Source: Stenotrophomonas maltophilia (GTDB lineage Bacteria; Pseudomonadota; Gammaproteobacteria; Xanthomonadales; Xanthomonadaceae). From it: a DNA stretch of 32,194 nucleotides. The notes under the pieces were generated by a model, which saw only the letters and a program-made list of their open reading frames with translations, was not told the DNA's origin and did no database searches. Below are positions 23,569 through 31,638 of the stretch, one piece after another. A program made the translations under genes and the position numbers. Location of the stretch: NCBI RefSeq assembly GCF_013464915.1, contig NZ_RAVT01000005.1, positions 11,776 through 43,969 on the forward strand, written 5' to 3'. The first letter of the stretch is position 1, and every line of letters begins with the position of its first letter.

Positions 23569-24222
23569 ATGGCGAACGCAGCGCAGCCGGTCCTGGGTGG
23601 ACCGGAATTCCTCCGCCTGCTCGCCCGTCTCAGCGACGGCGCGATGCCGGCCAGCAGTCCCGCCCTGACCGATCGCCTCGGCCAGTGGGTGGACTGGAGC
23701 CGTGCCGTGGCCCTGTCCGGGGCCTTGGGCGGACGCCTGCCCGAGCCGGGTGAGGCCACCGAAGCGGCCGAGGATGTGCTGGCGGACTGCGCCCAGGCCC
23801 ATGCCAGCCTGCTGGCCTCGATCCGTGAGGATGCAGAGGCCGAGCGCCTGCTCGACCTGGCCGAAGCCGCTGCGGCACCCAATTTCGCCTCGCTGCGCCA
23901 GCGCTACCGGGTGCTGCAGCAGGCCATCCAGACCGCCACCGGGCGCCTGCGCGGCCGCCTGCGCGACCAGCTGGTGCAGGTTTCGCCGCAGCTGGCGCGG
24001 CTGGCCGAGGTCGACGCGGTGATGGAACAGACCCTCACCCCGCGCGAGCACAGCCTGCTGGCCACTGCGCCGGCGGTGCTCGGCGCCCGTTTTGAACGCG
24101 TGCACGGCCAGCCCGGCTGGCGCGCGGCCTTCCGCCATGACATGCGCACCCTGCTGCTTGCCGAGCTGCAGCTGCGCTTCCACCCGATCGAAGGGCTGCA
24201 AGACGCCCTGCGCTCCCACTGA
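23569..24222 (+). CDS. DUF3348 protein, first gene of the putative motor operon
   Basis: The 217-aa cytoplasmic protein is rich in Ala, Leu and Arg and mostly helical. The LGGPEFLRLLARLSDG start, the SLRQRYRVLQQAIQTATGRL block and a C-terminal FRHDMRTLLLAELQLRFHPI block match my knowledge of DUF3348, a family found beside DUF802 and OmpA-domain genes. No membrane segment or catalytic motif is visible. The ATG at 23569 is chosen; a TTG at 23551 is in frame. Neither has a clear ribosome site. It ends 10 bp before the MotA-like gene, so it may be an accessory of that complex, perhaps binding the cytoplasmic tail. Confidence 0.82.
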   Translation: MANAAQPVLGGPEFLRLLARLSDGAMPASSPALTDRLGQWVDWSRAVALSGALGGRLPEPGEATEAAEDVLADCAQAHASLLASIREDAEAERLLDLAEAAAAPNFASLRQRYRVLQQAIQTATGRLRGRLRDQLVQVSPQLARLAEVDAVMEQTLTPREHSLLATAPAVLGARFERVHGQPGWRAAFRHDMRTLLLAELQLRFHPIEGLQDALRSH

Positions 24223-24232
24223 CCGGAACACC

Positions 24233-26497
24233 ATGTCCAGAACTGCTTTCCATGTCGTTGTTTTCCTTGTCGGCCTGCTGGCCGTGTGCTGGATCGGCAT
24301 TGGCTACGTTTCGGTGCATCCGCTGGGTGCAGCGGTGGCGGCGATCATCGCGGCCTGCTACATCGCCGGTGGCGTGGAGCTGTACCGCTACCGCCAGGCC
24401 AGCAACGGCCTGCGCAGCGCACTGAGTGACCTGTCCAGCGCGAAGGAAAGCCTCGCTCCCTGGCTGGAGCGCGTGCCGATGGGCCTGCGCAACGCCGTGC
24501 GCCTGCGCGTGGAAGGCGAGCGCACCGCCCTGCCCGCGCCGGTACTGACTCCGTACCTGGTTGGCCTGCTGGTGCTGCTGGGCATGCTCGGCACCCTGCT
24601 GGGCATGATGGACACCCTGCGTGGCACCGGCCTGGCCCTGCAGAGCGCGACCGACATGGCCGCCATCCGCGGCTCGCTGGCGTCACCGGTCCAGGGCCTG
24701 GCGGTGGCATTCGGCACCTCGATCGCCGGTGTGGCCAGCTCGGCCATGCTCGGCCTGCTGGCGGCGCTGCTGCGCCGTGACCGCCTGCAGGCCGTGCAGC
24801 AGCTGGACCGGGCCATTGCCGGCGACCTGCACCCGTACTCGCAGGCCTGGCAGCGCGCCGAATCGCTGCGACTGCTGCAGGCACAGTCCGCCGCGCTGCC
24901 GGCGCTGGTTGATCGCCTGCAGGCGATGACGCAGACCTTTGAACTGCACAGCACGGCCGCCAATGAGCGCCTGCTGGCCGGCCAGGCCGAGTTCCTGACC
25001 CAGAGCCAGGCCCTGCAGGAACGCCTGGCGGTCTCGCTGCAGCAGTCGCTGCGCGAAGGCGCCGAAGCCAGTGCCGCCGCCATCGGTGGCGCGCTGCAGC
25101 CGATGGCCGAGACAACGCTGGCTGGCCTGGCCCACCATGGTGAGGCGCTGCATGCCCGTGTCGAGCAGGCGGTGCAGCAGCAGTTGTCTGGCCTGAGCGA
25201 CGGTTTCGAGCGCAGCCGCGTCGCCACCGAAGCCAGCTGGGCCAAGGTGGTGAACGAGCAGACCCAGGCACAACAGGCGCTGGTGAGTGATCTGCGCCAG
25301 CACCTGCAGGCCTTCAGCGATGGCCAGGGCACGCAGGCCGAAGCACTGGTCGCGCGCATCGGTGAGCGCCTGCAGGCCGATGCCAGCGGCAATGCCGAGG
25401 CCTGGCGCGCCGCCGCCGAACAGCAGCAGGCATTGAATACCGCGCTGGTCGAACGCCAGCAGCAGGCGTTGCTGGCCGTCAGCGAGCATCTGGACGCGCG
25501 TGCGCAGGCGCTGCTGCAGGCACTGGAGCAGCACCACAGCGCCAGCCAGGCGCTGCTGCAGGATCATGAAGAGCAGCGCTCGCAGCAGTGGCAGGCCGCG
25601 CAGGCCGCCACCGCGACCGCGCACGCGGAACTGCAGGCCAGCCTGGACAGCCGCGAGCAGCAGCGCCAGGCGCGCTGGAACGCGGTCGGCGCCGAACTGC
25701 AGCAGGCCCACGCCACGCTGCAGGCGCAGTTGCAGGCCGGCGACGAACAGCGCCTGCAGCGCTGGAGCGATGCCCTGCAGCATGTTTCCACCGATCTGGC
25801 CGAGCGCCTGCAGGCCAACGGCGAACGCCTGGCCACCCAGCAGCAGCAGGTCTGCGACACGCTGGCGGCGACCGCGCAGCAGATCGGCGAGAACGGTCGT
25901 GCACAGGCCAACGCCACGCTGGCCGAGGTTTCCACCCTGCTGCAGACCGCTGCAGCCGCGCCGAAGGCCGCTGCCGACGTCATCAACGAACTGCGCAGCA
26001 CCCTGTCCGAAAGCCTGGCGCGCGACAACGCGATGCTGGAAGAACGCGGCCGCCTGCTGGCCACCGTGCAGACCCTGCTCGATGCGATCAACCATGCCTC
26101 GCACGAACAGCGCACTGCCGTGGACGCACTGGTCGGCGGTTCGGCCGAGCTGCTGGAACGCGTCGGCAACCGCTTCACCGACCATATCGCCGCCGAGACC
26201 GGCAAGCTGGATGGCATTGCGGCCGCACTCAGCGGCAGCGCCGGCGACGTCGGCCAGCTGGCCGGCAGCTTCGGTTCCGCGGTCGAGCAGTTCGGTACGG
26301 CCTCGGCTGAGCTGTCCGGCCGCCTGGAACAGATCGGCGGCGCGCTGGACGCTTCGCTGGCCCGCAGCGATGAGCAGCTGGCCTACTACGTGGCGCAGGC
26401 GCGCGAAGTGGTCGACCTCAGCCTGCTGTCGCAGAAGCAGGTGATGGAAGAACTGCAGCAGCTGGCCACGCGCCGCGGCAAGGCCGGCAGCGCATGA
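24233..26497 (+). CDS. MotA/TolQ/ZorA-like membrane protein with long coiled-coil tail (DUF802)
   Basis: The 754-aa protein has four membrane segments (about 7-27, 30-50, 105-126, 155-180). The third reads YLVGLLVLLGMLGTLLGMMD and the fourth GLAVAFGTSIAGVASSAMLG, the paired-helix signature of MotA, TolQ/ExbB and ZorA stators. Residues about 185-754 form a cytoplasmic Gln/Ala/Leu-rich coiled coil with internal repeats: W453, W482 and W511 are spaced exactly 29 residues apart in EQR-x-x-x-W contexts. DUF802 is described as a repeated region in such proteins. GGA precedes the ATG at 24233. Its stop overlaps the start of the OmpA-domain gene (ATGA), its expected partner. It differs from MotA in its very long tail and from TolQ in lacking TolR/TolA neighbours. 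Confidence 0.88.
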   Translation: MSRTAFHVVVFLVGLLAVCWIGIGYVSVHPLGAAVAAIIAACYIAGGVELYRYRQASNGLRSALSDLSSAKESLAPWLERVPMGLRNAVRLRVEGERTALPAPVLTPYLVGLLVLLGMLGTLLGMMDTLRGTGLALQSATDMAAIRGSLASPVQGLAVAFGTSIAGVASSAMLGLLAALLRRDRLQAVQQLDRAIAGDLHPYSQAWQRAESLRLLQAQSAALPALVDRLQAMTQTFELHSTAANERLLAGQAEFLTQSQALQERLAVSLQQSLREGAEASAAAIGGALQPMAETTLAGLAHHGEALHARVEQAVQQQLSGLSDGFERSRVATEASWAKVVNEQTQAQQALVSDLRQHLQAFSDGQGTQAEALVARIGERLQADASGNAEAWRAAAEQQQALNTALVERQQQALLAVSEHLDARAQALLQALEQHHSASQALLQDHEEQRSQQWQAAQAATATAHAELQASLDSREQQRQARWNAVGAELQQAHATLQAQLQAGDEQRLQRWSDALQHVSTDLAERLQANGERLATQQQQVCDTLAATAQQIGENGRAQANATLAEVSTLLQTAAAAPKAAADVINELRSTLSESLARDNAMLEERGRLLATVQTLLDAINHASHEQRTAVDALVGGSAELLERVGNRFTDHIAAETGKLDGIAAALSGSAGDVGQLAGSFGSAVEQFGTASAELSGRLEQIGGALDASLARSDEQLAYYVAQAREVVDLSLLSQKQVMEELQQLATRRGKAGSA

Positions 26498-27132
26498 GCG
26501 ACGAGCTGGAGGTCGACGGCGGCTCGCATGCCCCGATCTGGGCCGCCTTCGGCGACCTGATGTCGGTGCTGCTGGGCGCGTTCGTGCTGATCCTGGTCGG
26601 CGTGGTCGCCGTGCAGCTGGAACTGTCGCAGCGGCTGGACCAGGAAGTGAAGCAGCGCCAGGCCGAAGCCAAGCGCCTGCACACCCTGGAACAGGCACTG
26701 GCTGGCCCGTTGGCGGCCGGCCGAGTGACTCTGGTCGATGGCCGCATCGGCATCAGTGGCAGCGTGCTGTTCGCACTGAATTCGGACCAGCTGCAGCCGG
26801 AAGGCCAGGAGCTGCTGCGCAGCCTGGCCGCGCCGCTGGCCGCCTACCTGGGCACGCGCGAAGAGATCCTGATGGTCAGCGGCTTCACCGATGACGCACC
26901 GGTGCGCGAAGGCAACCGCCGCTTCGCCGACAACTGGGAGCTGTCCGCGCAGCGTTCGCTGACCGTGACCCGCACCCTGATTGCCGATGGCGTGCCCGCC
27001 GACGCGGTGTTCGCCGCCGCGTTCGGCAGCGAGCAGCCGGTCAGCTCCAATGCCAGCGAAGACGGCCGCGCGCGCAACCGGCGCGTGGAAATCGCGCCGA
27101 TTCCCAAGCCCAAGGCCGCTGATGGCAAGTAA
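26494..27132 (+). CDS. MotB/ZorB-like OmpA-domain protein
   Basis: The 212-aa protein has a short cytoplasmic N-terminus, one membrane helix (about 15-40, IWAAFGDLMSVLLGAFVLIL), a helical linker and a periplasmic OmpA/MotB peptidoglycan-binding domain (about 88-200; GFTDDAPVREGN, SAQRS and NRRVEI motifs). D21, at the start of the membrane helix in FGDLM, occupies the position of the ion-carrying aspartate of MotB (Asp32 in E. coli) and ZorB. With the preceding gene it would make a stator in which ion flow drives rotation or force while the protein grips the cell wall. The ATG overlaps the upstream stop, and the end overlaps the next gene by 11 bp. Confidence 0.9.
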   Translation: MSDELEVDGGSHAPIWAAFGDLMSVLLGAFVLILVGVVAVQLELSQRLDQEVKQRQAEAKRLHTLEQALAGPLAAGRVTLVDGRIGISGSVLFALNSDQLQPEGQELLRSLAAPLAAYLGTREEILMVSGFTDDAPVREGNRRFADNWELSAQRSLTVTRTLIADGVPADAVFAAAFGSEQPVSSNASEDGRARNRRVEIAPIPKPKAADGK

Positions 27133-27490
27133 GCCGCCCGCACTGGATGGCCTGCGCGCACTGGTGCGCGACCTCGATGCGGGGTCGCGTTCGCTGCCGC
27201 ATTACCCGCAGGTGCCGATGCTGCAGCAGGTGCAGCGCGAGTGGTCGGAGCTGCGCAGCGAACTGCAGGTGCGCCGCTCGCTGCGCACCGAGGCCCCGGC
27301 CGACGGCGGCCCGCTGAACTCGGCGGTGCTGGTGCAACGCATGCTGGACACGATGCAGTCGACCAGCCCTGGCTACCTTCGCCATTTCATCGACTACGTG
27401 GACACCCTGTCGTGGCTGCAGGCGCTGCAGGATGGCGCCGCCAGCGGCGGCGATACCGCGAAGCCGAAGCGCACGCGCAAGCCGCGCTGA
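27122..27490 (+). CDS. DUF2894 protein, last gene of the putative motor operon
   Basis: The 122-aa soluble protein reads LDGLRALVRDLDAGSRSLPH early, QVQREWSELRSELQVRRSLR in the middle, and LNSAVLVQRMLDTMQSTSP then YLRHFIDYVDTLSWLQAL, the conserved C-terminal block of DUF2894. It ends in a basic tail (KPKRTRKPR). It seems shorter than other family members, which would suggest an N-terminal truncation or a compact form. The start at 27122 overlaps the OmpA-domain gene by 11 bp. The function is unknown; constant company with the MotA-like gene points to the same complex. Confidence 0.8.
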   Translation: MASKPPALDGLRALVRDLDAGSRSLPHYPQVPMLQQVQREWSELRSELQVRRSLRTEAPADGGPLNSAVLVQRMLDTMQSTSPGYLRHFIDYVDTLSWLQALQDGAASGGDTAKPKRTRKPR

Positions 27491-27499
27491 ACACCGATT

Positions 27500-27577
27500 G
27501 GTAGTGCCGGCCGCTGGCCGGCAGCTGCATATTGCCAGATGGGTCCACGTGGCTGCCGGCCAGCGGCCGGCACTACC
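27500..27577. repeat. Head-to-head SMAG REP pair, perfect 26-nt inverted repeat
   Basis: The unit at 27500-27525 (GGTAGTGCCGGCCGC...GGCAGC) is exactly mirrored at 27552-27577, with a 26-nt spacer. It lies 9 bp after the DUF2894 stop and may end or stabilise the operon mRNA as a long hairpin. Confidence 0.92.
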
Positions 27578-27608
27578 CGTCCTGGTAGGCGCCTCACAAC
27601 GGATGAAC

Positions 27609-27630
27609 ATGTCACCAGACAGTCATCTGT
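27609..27630 (+). promoter_or_regulatory. PhoB-like box upstream of the TonB-dependent receptor
   Basis: ATGTCAC (5 of 7 to CTGTCAT), a 4-nt spacer, then CAGTCAT (6 of 7), giving the 11-nt spacing of a Pho box, followed by CTGT. The stretch also contains a palindrome, AGACAG-TCAT-CTGTCT (27617-27632), which could instead be an operator for another regulator. It lies about 130 bp before the ATG. Confidence 0.5.
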
Positions 27631-27759
27631 CTAGCGCACCATTTTCACGTTGACCCACGGCGCCTGCAGCGCCCGCTGGTCGCATCGGTTGTCTCCCCTT
27701 CTGAACTCCATGAGCTCCGCGCCCACGCGGTGGCTCGTGCCTGCCTGAGTGTCCGTAAC

Positions 27760-30078
27760 ATGACGAAGACTTTGTTGGCCGCCGCGCTGTTGATCGCGCT
27801 CGCTCCCGCGGCCTGGGCGCAGGACGCTGCCCCGACCTCCACTGGCACGTCCGCCACCAACCTCGATGCGGTCTCGGTGATCGGCAGCGGTGAAGCGCGC
27901 CAGGTCCAGCGCATCACCCGCGAGAACCTCGACATCCTGCCGCCGGGCACCAGCCTGCAGAAGACGCTGAACCTGCTACCGGGCGTCAACGCGCAGTCGG
28001 CCGATGCGCTGGGCACCAACGAGCAGTCGATGACGCTGAGCCTGCGCGGCTTCAACTCCACCCGTCTCGGTTACACGCTCGACGGCGTGCCGCTGGGCGA
28101 TGGCGCGTACAACAACTACAACGGCCTGACCATCAACCGTGCGCTGATCAGCGAGAACATGGCCGGCGCCGAACTGGCGGTGGGCATCGGCAGCCTCGGC
28201 ACGCCGTCCACCAGCAACCTCGGCGGCACCATTTCCTATACCTCCGACCGCCCGGCGCAGGAACTAGGCGGCCGCGTGGTGCAGACCTTCGGCAGCGATG
28301 CCAACCGCCGCACCTTCGTGCGCGTGGACAGCGGCGAGTACAACGGTTTCTCCGGCTACGTTTCCGGCATGAATGCCGCCTCCGATCTGTGGAACAACCA
28401 GACCGCCTACAACAAATCCACCACCAAGCAGTTCAACGCCAAGGGCGTGTGGAACTTTGGCCGCGGCCAGATCACCGGTTTCGTCGATACCTCGCGCACC
28501 ACCCAGGCCGACTACTTCTACCTGTCCAAGGACGAGATGTCGCGTGGCCTCGGCTGGGACTGGGGCGGCTACGCGCCGGACTGGAACAAGGCGGTGGCCA
28601 AGGCCTACTGCAACACCGCCAGTTTCAATGCGAAGAAGTGCGACAGCAGCGGCCCGGACAAGGACGCCGATGGCGCCTTCACCGCCGGCCAGATCCTGCG
28701 TGACGACAACCTGTACTACCTGGCCGGTGATTTCTTCCTGGCCGATGGCTTCAGCCTGCGTGCCCTGGCCTACCACCACGATGACCGCGGCGAAGGCCAC
28801 AACTGGAACAGCGGCGCGTGGTCGAACAAGGGCACGGCGCAGGAGATTCCGATCATCTTCCGCAACACCATCTATACCATCGACCGCGATGGCGGCACGC
28901 TGTCGTTCGACTGGGAACTGGGCGCGCACCGTATCGAAGGCGGCGTCTGGTACGAGCGCAATACCAGCAGCGCCGAGCGCTACCAGACCGCCGTGGACGG
29001 CCCGCGCGACCTTAGCGGCATGAACACCCTGCCCTCCGATGTGGGCGTGTTCGCCCAGCGCACCCGCTGGAAGACCCACCAGTTCTTCCTGAAGGACACC
29101 TGGCGCCTGCTCGATGATCGCCTGACCCTCGAGTTCGGCGCCAAGAGCCCGCATGCCGCCTCCGACGCACAGGCGCTGCCGGGCGACGCGAAGACCCCGA
29201 TCTCGCCGACCTCGAACAACCAGTTCGCCACCGGTTCGCTGAAGGCCAGCAGGAATTTCCTGCCCAGCATCGGCGCCAACTTCCGCCTCAGCGAGCATCA
29301 CGAGATCTTTGCCAGCTACGCCGAAAACATCGCCATGTTCCAGGGCGGCTTCAAGCTGGGCCCGCAGGCGGTCAGCCAGGCCACCTGGAACGCACAGGGC
29401 GACCTGAAGCCGGAGGAATCGCGCTCGCTGGAGGCCGGCTACCGCTTCGTCACCGACACCCTGCAGGCCTCGATCGCGGCCTACAGCGTGCGCTTCGACA
29501 ACCGGCTGCTGCAGTACAACCCTTGTGACTCGCGGCAGCCGGTCGGCCCGACCTGCGGCAACCGCTTCTACAACGTCGGCGGCGTCGACAGCCGTGGTGC
29601 CGAGCTGACCGTGCTGTGGACCCCGAACGAGCACTTCAGCTGGTACACCTCGACCTCGCTGAACCGCTCGACCTATGCATCCAACTACGTGCAGGCGGGC
29701 GTCGAGCAGCAGATCAAGGGCAGGATCCAGACCGACACGCCCAAGCAGCTGCTGGCCACCGAGATCACCTGGCGCGACAACGGCTGGTTCGCCAGCCTGC
29801 GTGGCAAGTACACCGGCGAGCGCTTCTACACCTACACCAACGACCAGGGCTTCGGTGGCTTCACCGTATTCGATCTGGCCGGTGGCTACGACTTCGGCCA
29901 GGTCGGTATTGCCAAGGGCATGCGCGTGTCGTTCAACGTGACCAACCTGACCAACAAGCGCTACGCCAGCAACCTGGACTCGAGCGTGTTCGCGCCCAGC
30001 GACCCGGCCGGCAAACTGTACGTGTTCCACGCCTCGGCACCGCGCCAGGTGTTCGGTACGATCGACCTTCGCTTCTGA
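27760..30078 (+). CDS. TonB-dependent outer membrane receptor
   Basis: The 772-aa protein has a signal peptide (cleavage probably AWA-QD at residue 20/21), a TonB-box-like stretch NLDAVSVIG (34-42), a plug domain (about 50-170, with LQKTLNLLPGVNAQSADA and SLRGFNSTRLGYTLDGVPLG), and a beta-barrel ending in the outer-membrane signature GTIDLRF. It carries a nutrient across the outer membrane using TonB energy. The substrate is not readable from sequence; the adjoining phytase-like esterase and the PhoB-like box suggest a phosphorylated organic compound. The frame is open to 27730, but the ATG at 27760 gives a normal signal peptide. The ribosome site is weak. Confidence 0.92.
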   Translation: MTKTLLAAALLIALAPAAWAQDAAPTSTGTSATNLDAVSVIGSGEARQVQRITRENLDILPPGTSLQKTLNLLPGVNAQSADALGTNEQSMTLSLRGFNSTRLGYTLDGVPLGDGAYNNYNGLTINRALISENMAGAELAVGIGSLGTPSTSNLGGTISYTSDRPAQELGGRVVQTFGSDANRRTFVRVDSGEYNGFSGYVSGMNAASDLWNNQTAYNKSTTKQFNAKGVWNFGRGQITGFVDTSRTTQADYFYLSKDEMSRGLGWDWGGYAPDWNKAVAKAYCNTASFNAKKCDSSGPDKDADGAFTAGQILRDDNLYYLAGDFFLADGFSLRALAYHHDDRGEGHNWNSGAWSNKGTAQEIPIIFRNTIYTIDRDGGTLSFDWELGAHRIEGGVWYERNTSSAERYQTAVDGPRDLSGMNTLPSDVGVFAQRTRWKTHQFFLKDTWRLLDDRLTLEFGAKSPHAASDAQALPGDAKTPISPTSNNQFATGSLKASRNFLPSIGANFRLSEHHEIFASYAENIAMFQGGFKLGPQAVSQATWNAQGDLKPEESRSLEAGYRFVTDTLQASIAAYSVRFDNRLLQYNPCDSRQPVGPTCGNRFYNVGGVDSRGAELTVLWTPNEHFSWYTSTSLNRSTYASNYVQAGVEQQIKGRIQTDTPKQLLATEITWRDNGWFASLRGKYTGERFYTYTNDQGFGGFTVFDLAGGYDFGQVGIAKGMRVSFNVTNLTNKRYASNLDSSVFAPSDPAGKLYVFHASAPRQVFGTIDLRF

Positions 30079-30099
30079 TCGAACGCCCGGAGTCCACCG

Positions 30100-31560
30100 A
30101 TGCTCGCAACCGCCCTGCTGCTGGCCACCCTGTCCGCCAGTGGATACTCCGCCCCGCATGAGGCCAGTGGTGCGCCGCCCCGCACGCTGGAACTGGGTGG
30201 CCGCACCTACGTGGACAAGGGGCTGGTAGCAGCCGGGCGGCTGCCGGCCGGCACAGTGGACTTCCTTGGCGACACGCTGGGCTCGTTCTCGTCGCTGGCG
30301 GTGCAGCCCGGCACCTGGAAGCGCACCGCCAACGGTTACGAAGGCGTGCTGTGGACCCTGCCCGACCGCGGCCGCAACGATCCCGAGGCCGGCCTGTTCT
30401 ACGACTACGCTGGACGCGTGGAGCGCATGCAGCTGCGTATCGACGTCACCCCGGGCAAGCCCGGTGCGCCCGGCACGCTGACGATGGTGCCGGACAAGGG
30501 CGTGGTGCTGAAGGACTTCAACGGACAACCCTTCACAGGCGCTGACCCGGGCGACCACACGATCACCCAGCGCGAGGTGGTGCTGCCCTCGCCGGCCAGC
30601 GGCGCCGGTGCAGGCAAGGTCTCGCTGGATGCCGAGTCGCTGCAGTTCACCGCCGATGGCCACTTCTACATCGGCGACGAGTACACCGCCAACGTCTACT
30701 ACTTCGATGCACGGGGGCAGCTGCAGGGCGTGATCGTGGCGCCGCCTGCGATACGTCCCCAGCGCGATGGCAAGCCCGCCTTCGGTTCGCTGGCGCCGCC
30801 ACAGACCGGGCGCCGCAACAACCAGGGCGTGGAAGGCATGGGCCTCTCGCCCGACGGCAGCCGCCTGTTCGTGGCCCTGCAGAGCGCGACGCTGCAGGAC
30901 AGCGCGCAGGGCAATGCGGCCGGTCGCATCAACACGCGTGTGCTGGTCTACGACGTGACGACCTCGCCAACGCCACAGCAGCCGATCGGCCATTACGTGA
31001 TGGCCTTGCCCGCCTACGCGCACGACGGCAAGGGCAAGCTGGACCGCACCGCCGCGCAGAGCGAGCTGCGCGCATTGGACGACAATCGCTTCCTGCTGCT
31101 GGCCCGTGACGGCAATGGCCTGGGCAAGGACGGCGACGATCCGATCGTCTACAAATCGGTGCTGCTGGTGGATGTATCCGGTGCCAGCAACCTGGCCGGC
31201 AGCACCTATGAAACCGACACGACCTCGGTGCTGGCTGATGCGGCGGACACCACGTTGAAGGCCGGCATCGTGCCCGCACGCAGCGATGAACTGCTGAACC
31301 TGCTCGACCGCCCGCAGCTTGCGCGTGCCGGGCTGGACCTGGACACGAAGCGAGGCCCGCATGCCGGGCTGCTGTCGGAAAAATGGGAAGCCATGGACGT
31401 GCTCCCGGCGCTCGACCCGCAGCATCCGAACGACGTGCTGCTGCTGATCGGCAACGACAACGACTTCATCGCCCGCCATTGCCGCATGCAGGGCCAGGCC
31501 TGCGACAGCCCGTACGACAACGACAACCGTGTGCTGGTCTACCGCCTGACCCTGCCCTGA
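30100..31560 (+). CDS. Secreted esterase-like phytase family protein
   Basis: The 486-aa protein has a signal peptide (MLATALLLATLSASGYSAP) and the beta-propeller-like pattern of the esterase-like activity of phytase family: GVLWTLPDRGRNDPEAG, SLDAESLQFTADGHFYIGDE, NQGVEGMGLSPDGSRLFVAL, ELRALDDNRFLLLARDGNG, KWEAMDVLPALD and LLIGNDNDF. Many Asp residues could bind calcium. It would release phosphate or alcohol from organic esters in the periplasm or outside. It starts 21 bp after the receptor stop, with GGAG 8 bases before the ATG, so both are likely one operon. Two REP elements follow. Confidence 0.88.
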   Translation: MLATALLLATLSASGYSAPHEASGAPPRTLELGGRTYVDKGLVAAGRLPAGTVDFLGDTLGSFSSLAVQPGTWKRTANGYEGVLWTLPDRGRNDPEAGLFYDYAGRVERMQLRIDVTPGKPGAPGTLTMVPDKGVVLKDFNGQPFTGADPGDHTITQREVVLPSPASGAGAGKVSLDAESLQFTADGHFYIGDEYTANVYYFDARGQLQGVIVAPPAIRPQRDGKPAFGSLAPPQTGRRNNQGVEGMGLSPDGSRLFVALQSATLQDSAQGNAAGRINTRVLVYDVTTSPTPQQPIGHYVMALPAYAHDGKGKLDRTAAQSELRALDDNRFLLLARDGNGLGKDGDDPIVYKSVLLVDVSGASNLAGSTYETDTTSVLADAADTTLKAGIVPARSDELLNLLDRPQLARAGLDLDTKRGPHAGLLSEKWEAMDVLPALDPQHPNDVLLLIGNDNDFIARHCRMQGQACDSPYDNDNRVLVYRLTLP

Positions 31561-31568
31561 CTGCAATG

Positions 31569-31594
31569 GGTAGTGCCGGCCGCTGGCCGGCATC
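31569..31594 (+). repeat. SMAG REP unit, RAYT-flanking copy 1
   Basis: A 26-nt GTAG unit ending in GGCATC, 8 bp after the stop of the phytase-like gene, in direct orientation with the copy at 31613. Confidence 0.9.
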
Positions 31595-31612
31595 CGTCAT
31601 GTTCGGAGACCT

Positions 31613-31638
31613 GGTAGTGCCGGCCGCTGGCCGGCATC
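31613..31638 (+). repeat. SMAG REP unit, RAYT-flanking copy 2
   Basis: A 26-nt GTAG unit. Its last two bases (31637-31638) lie inside the TGA stop codon of the transposase gene, so repeat and gene are physically merged. Confidence 0.9.

Noticed and set aside
24683-26698. 671-aa open frame on the minus strand opposite the coiled-coil tail
   Set aside because: It mirrors the Gln/Leu codon repeats of the plus-strand gene and shows no independent motifs or start signal.
23569-27490. Direct assignment as a Zorya defence system
   Set aside because: The ZorA/ZorB-like pair is present in form, but no ZorC, ZorD or ZorE-type gene is adjacent and the flanking families differ.
28264-31593. 1109-aa open frame on the minus strand
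   Set aside because: It runs antisense through both the TonB receptor and the esterase gene, which have clear signal peptides and family motifs.
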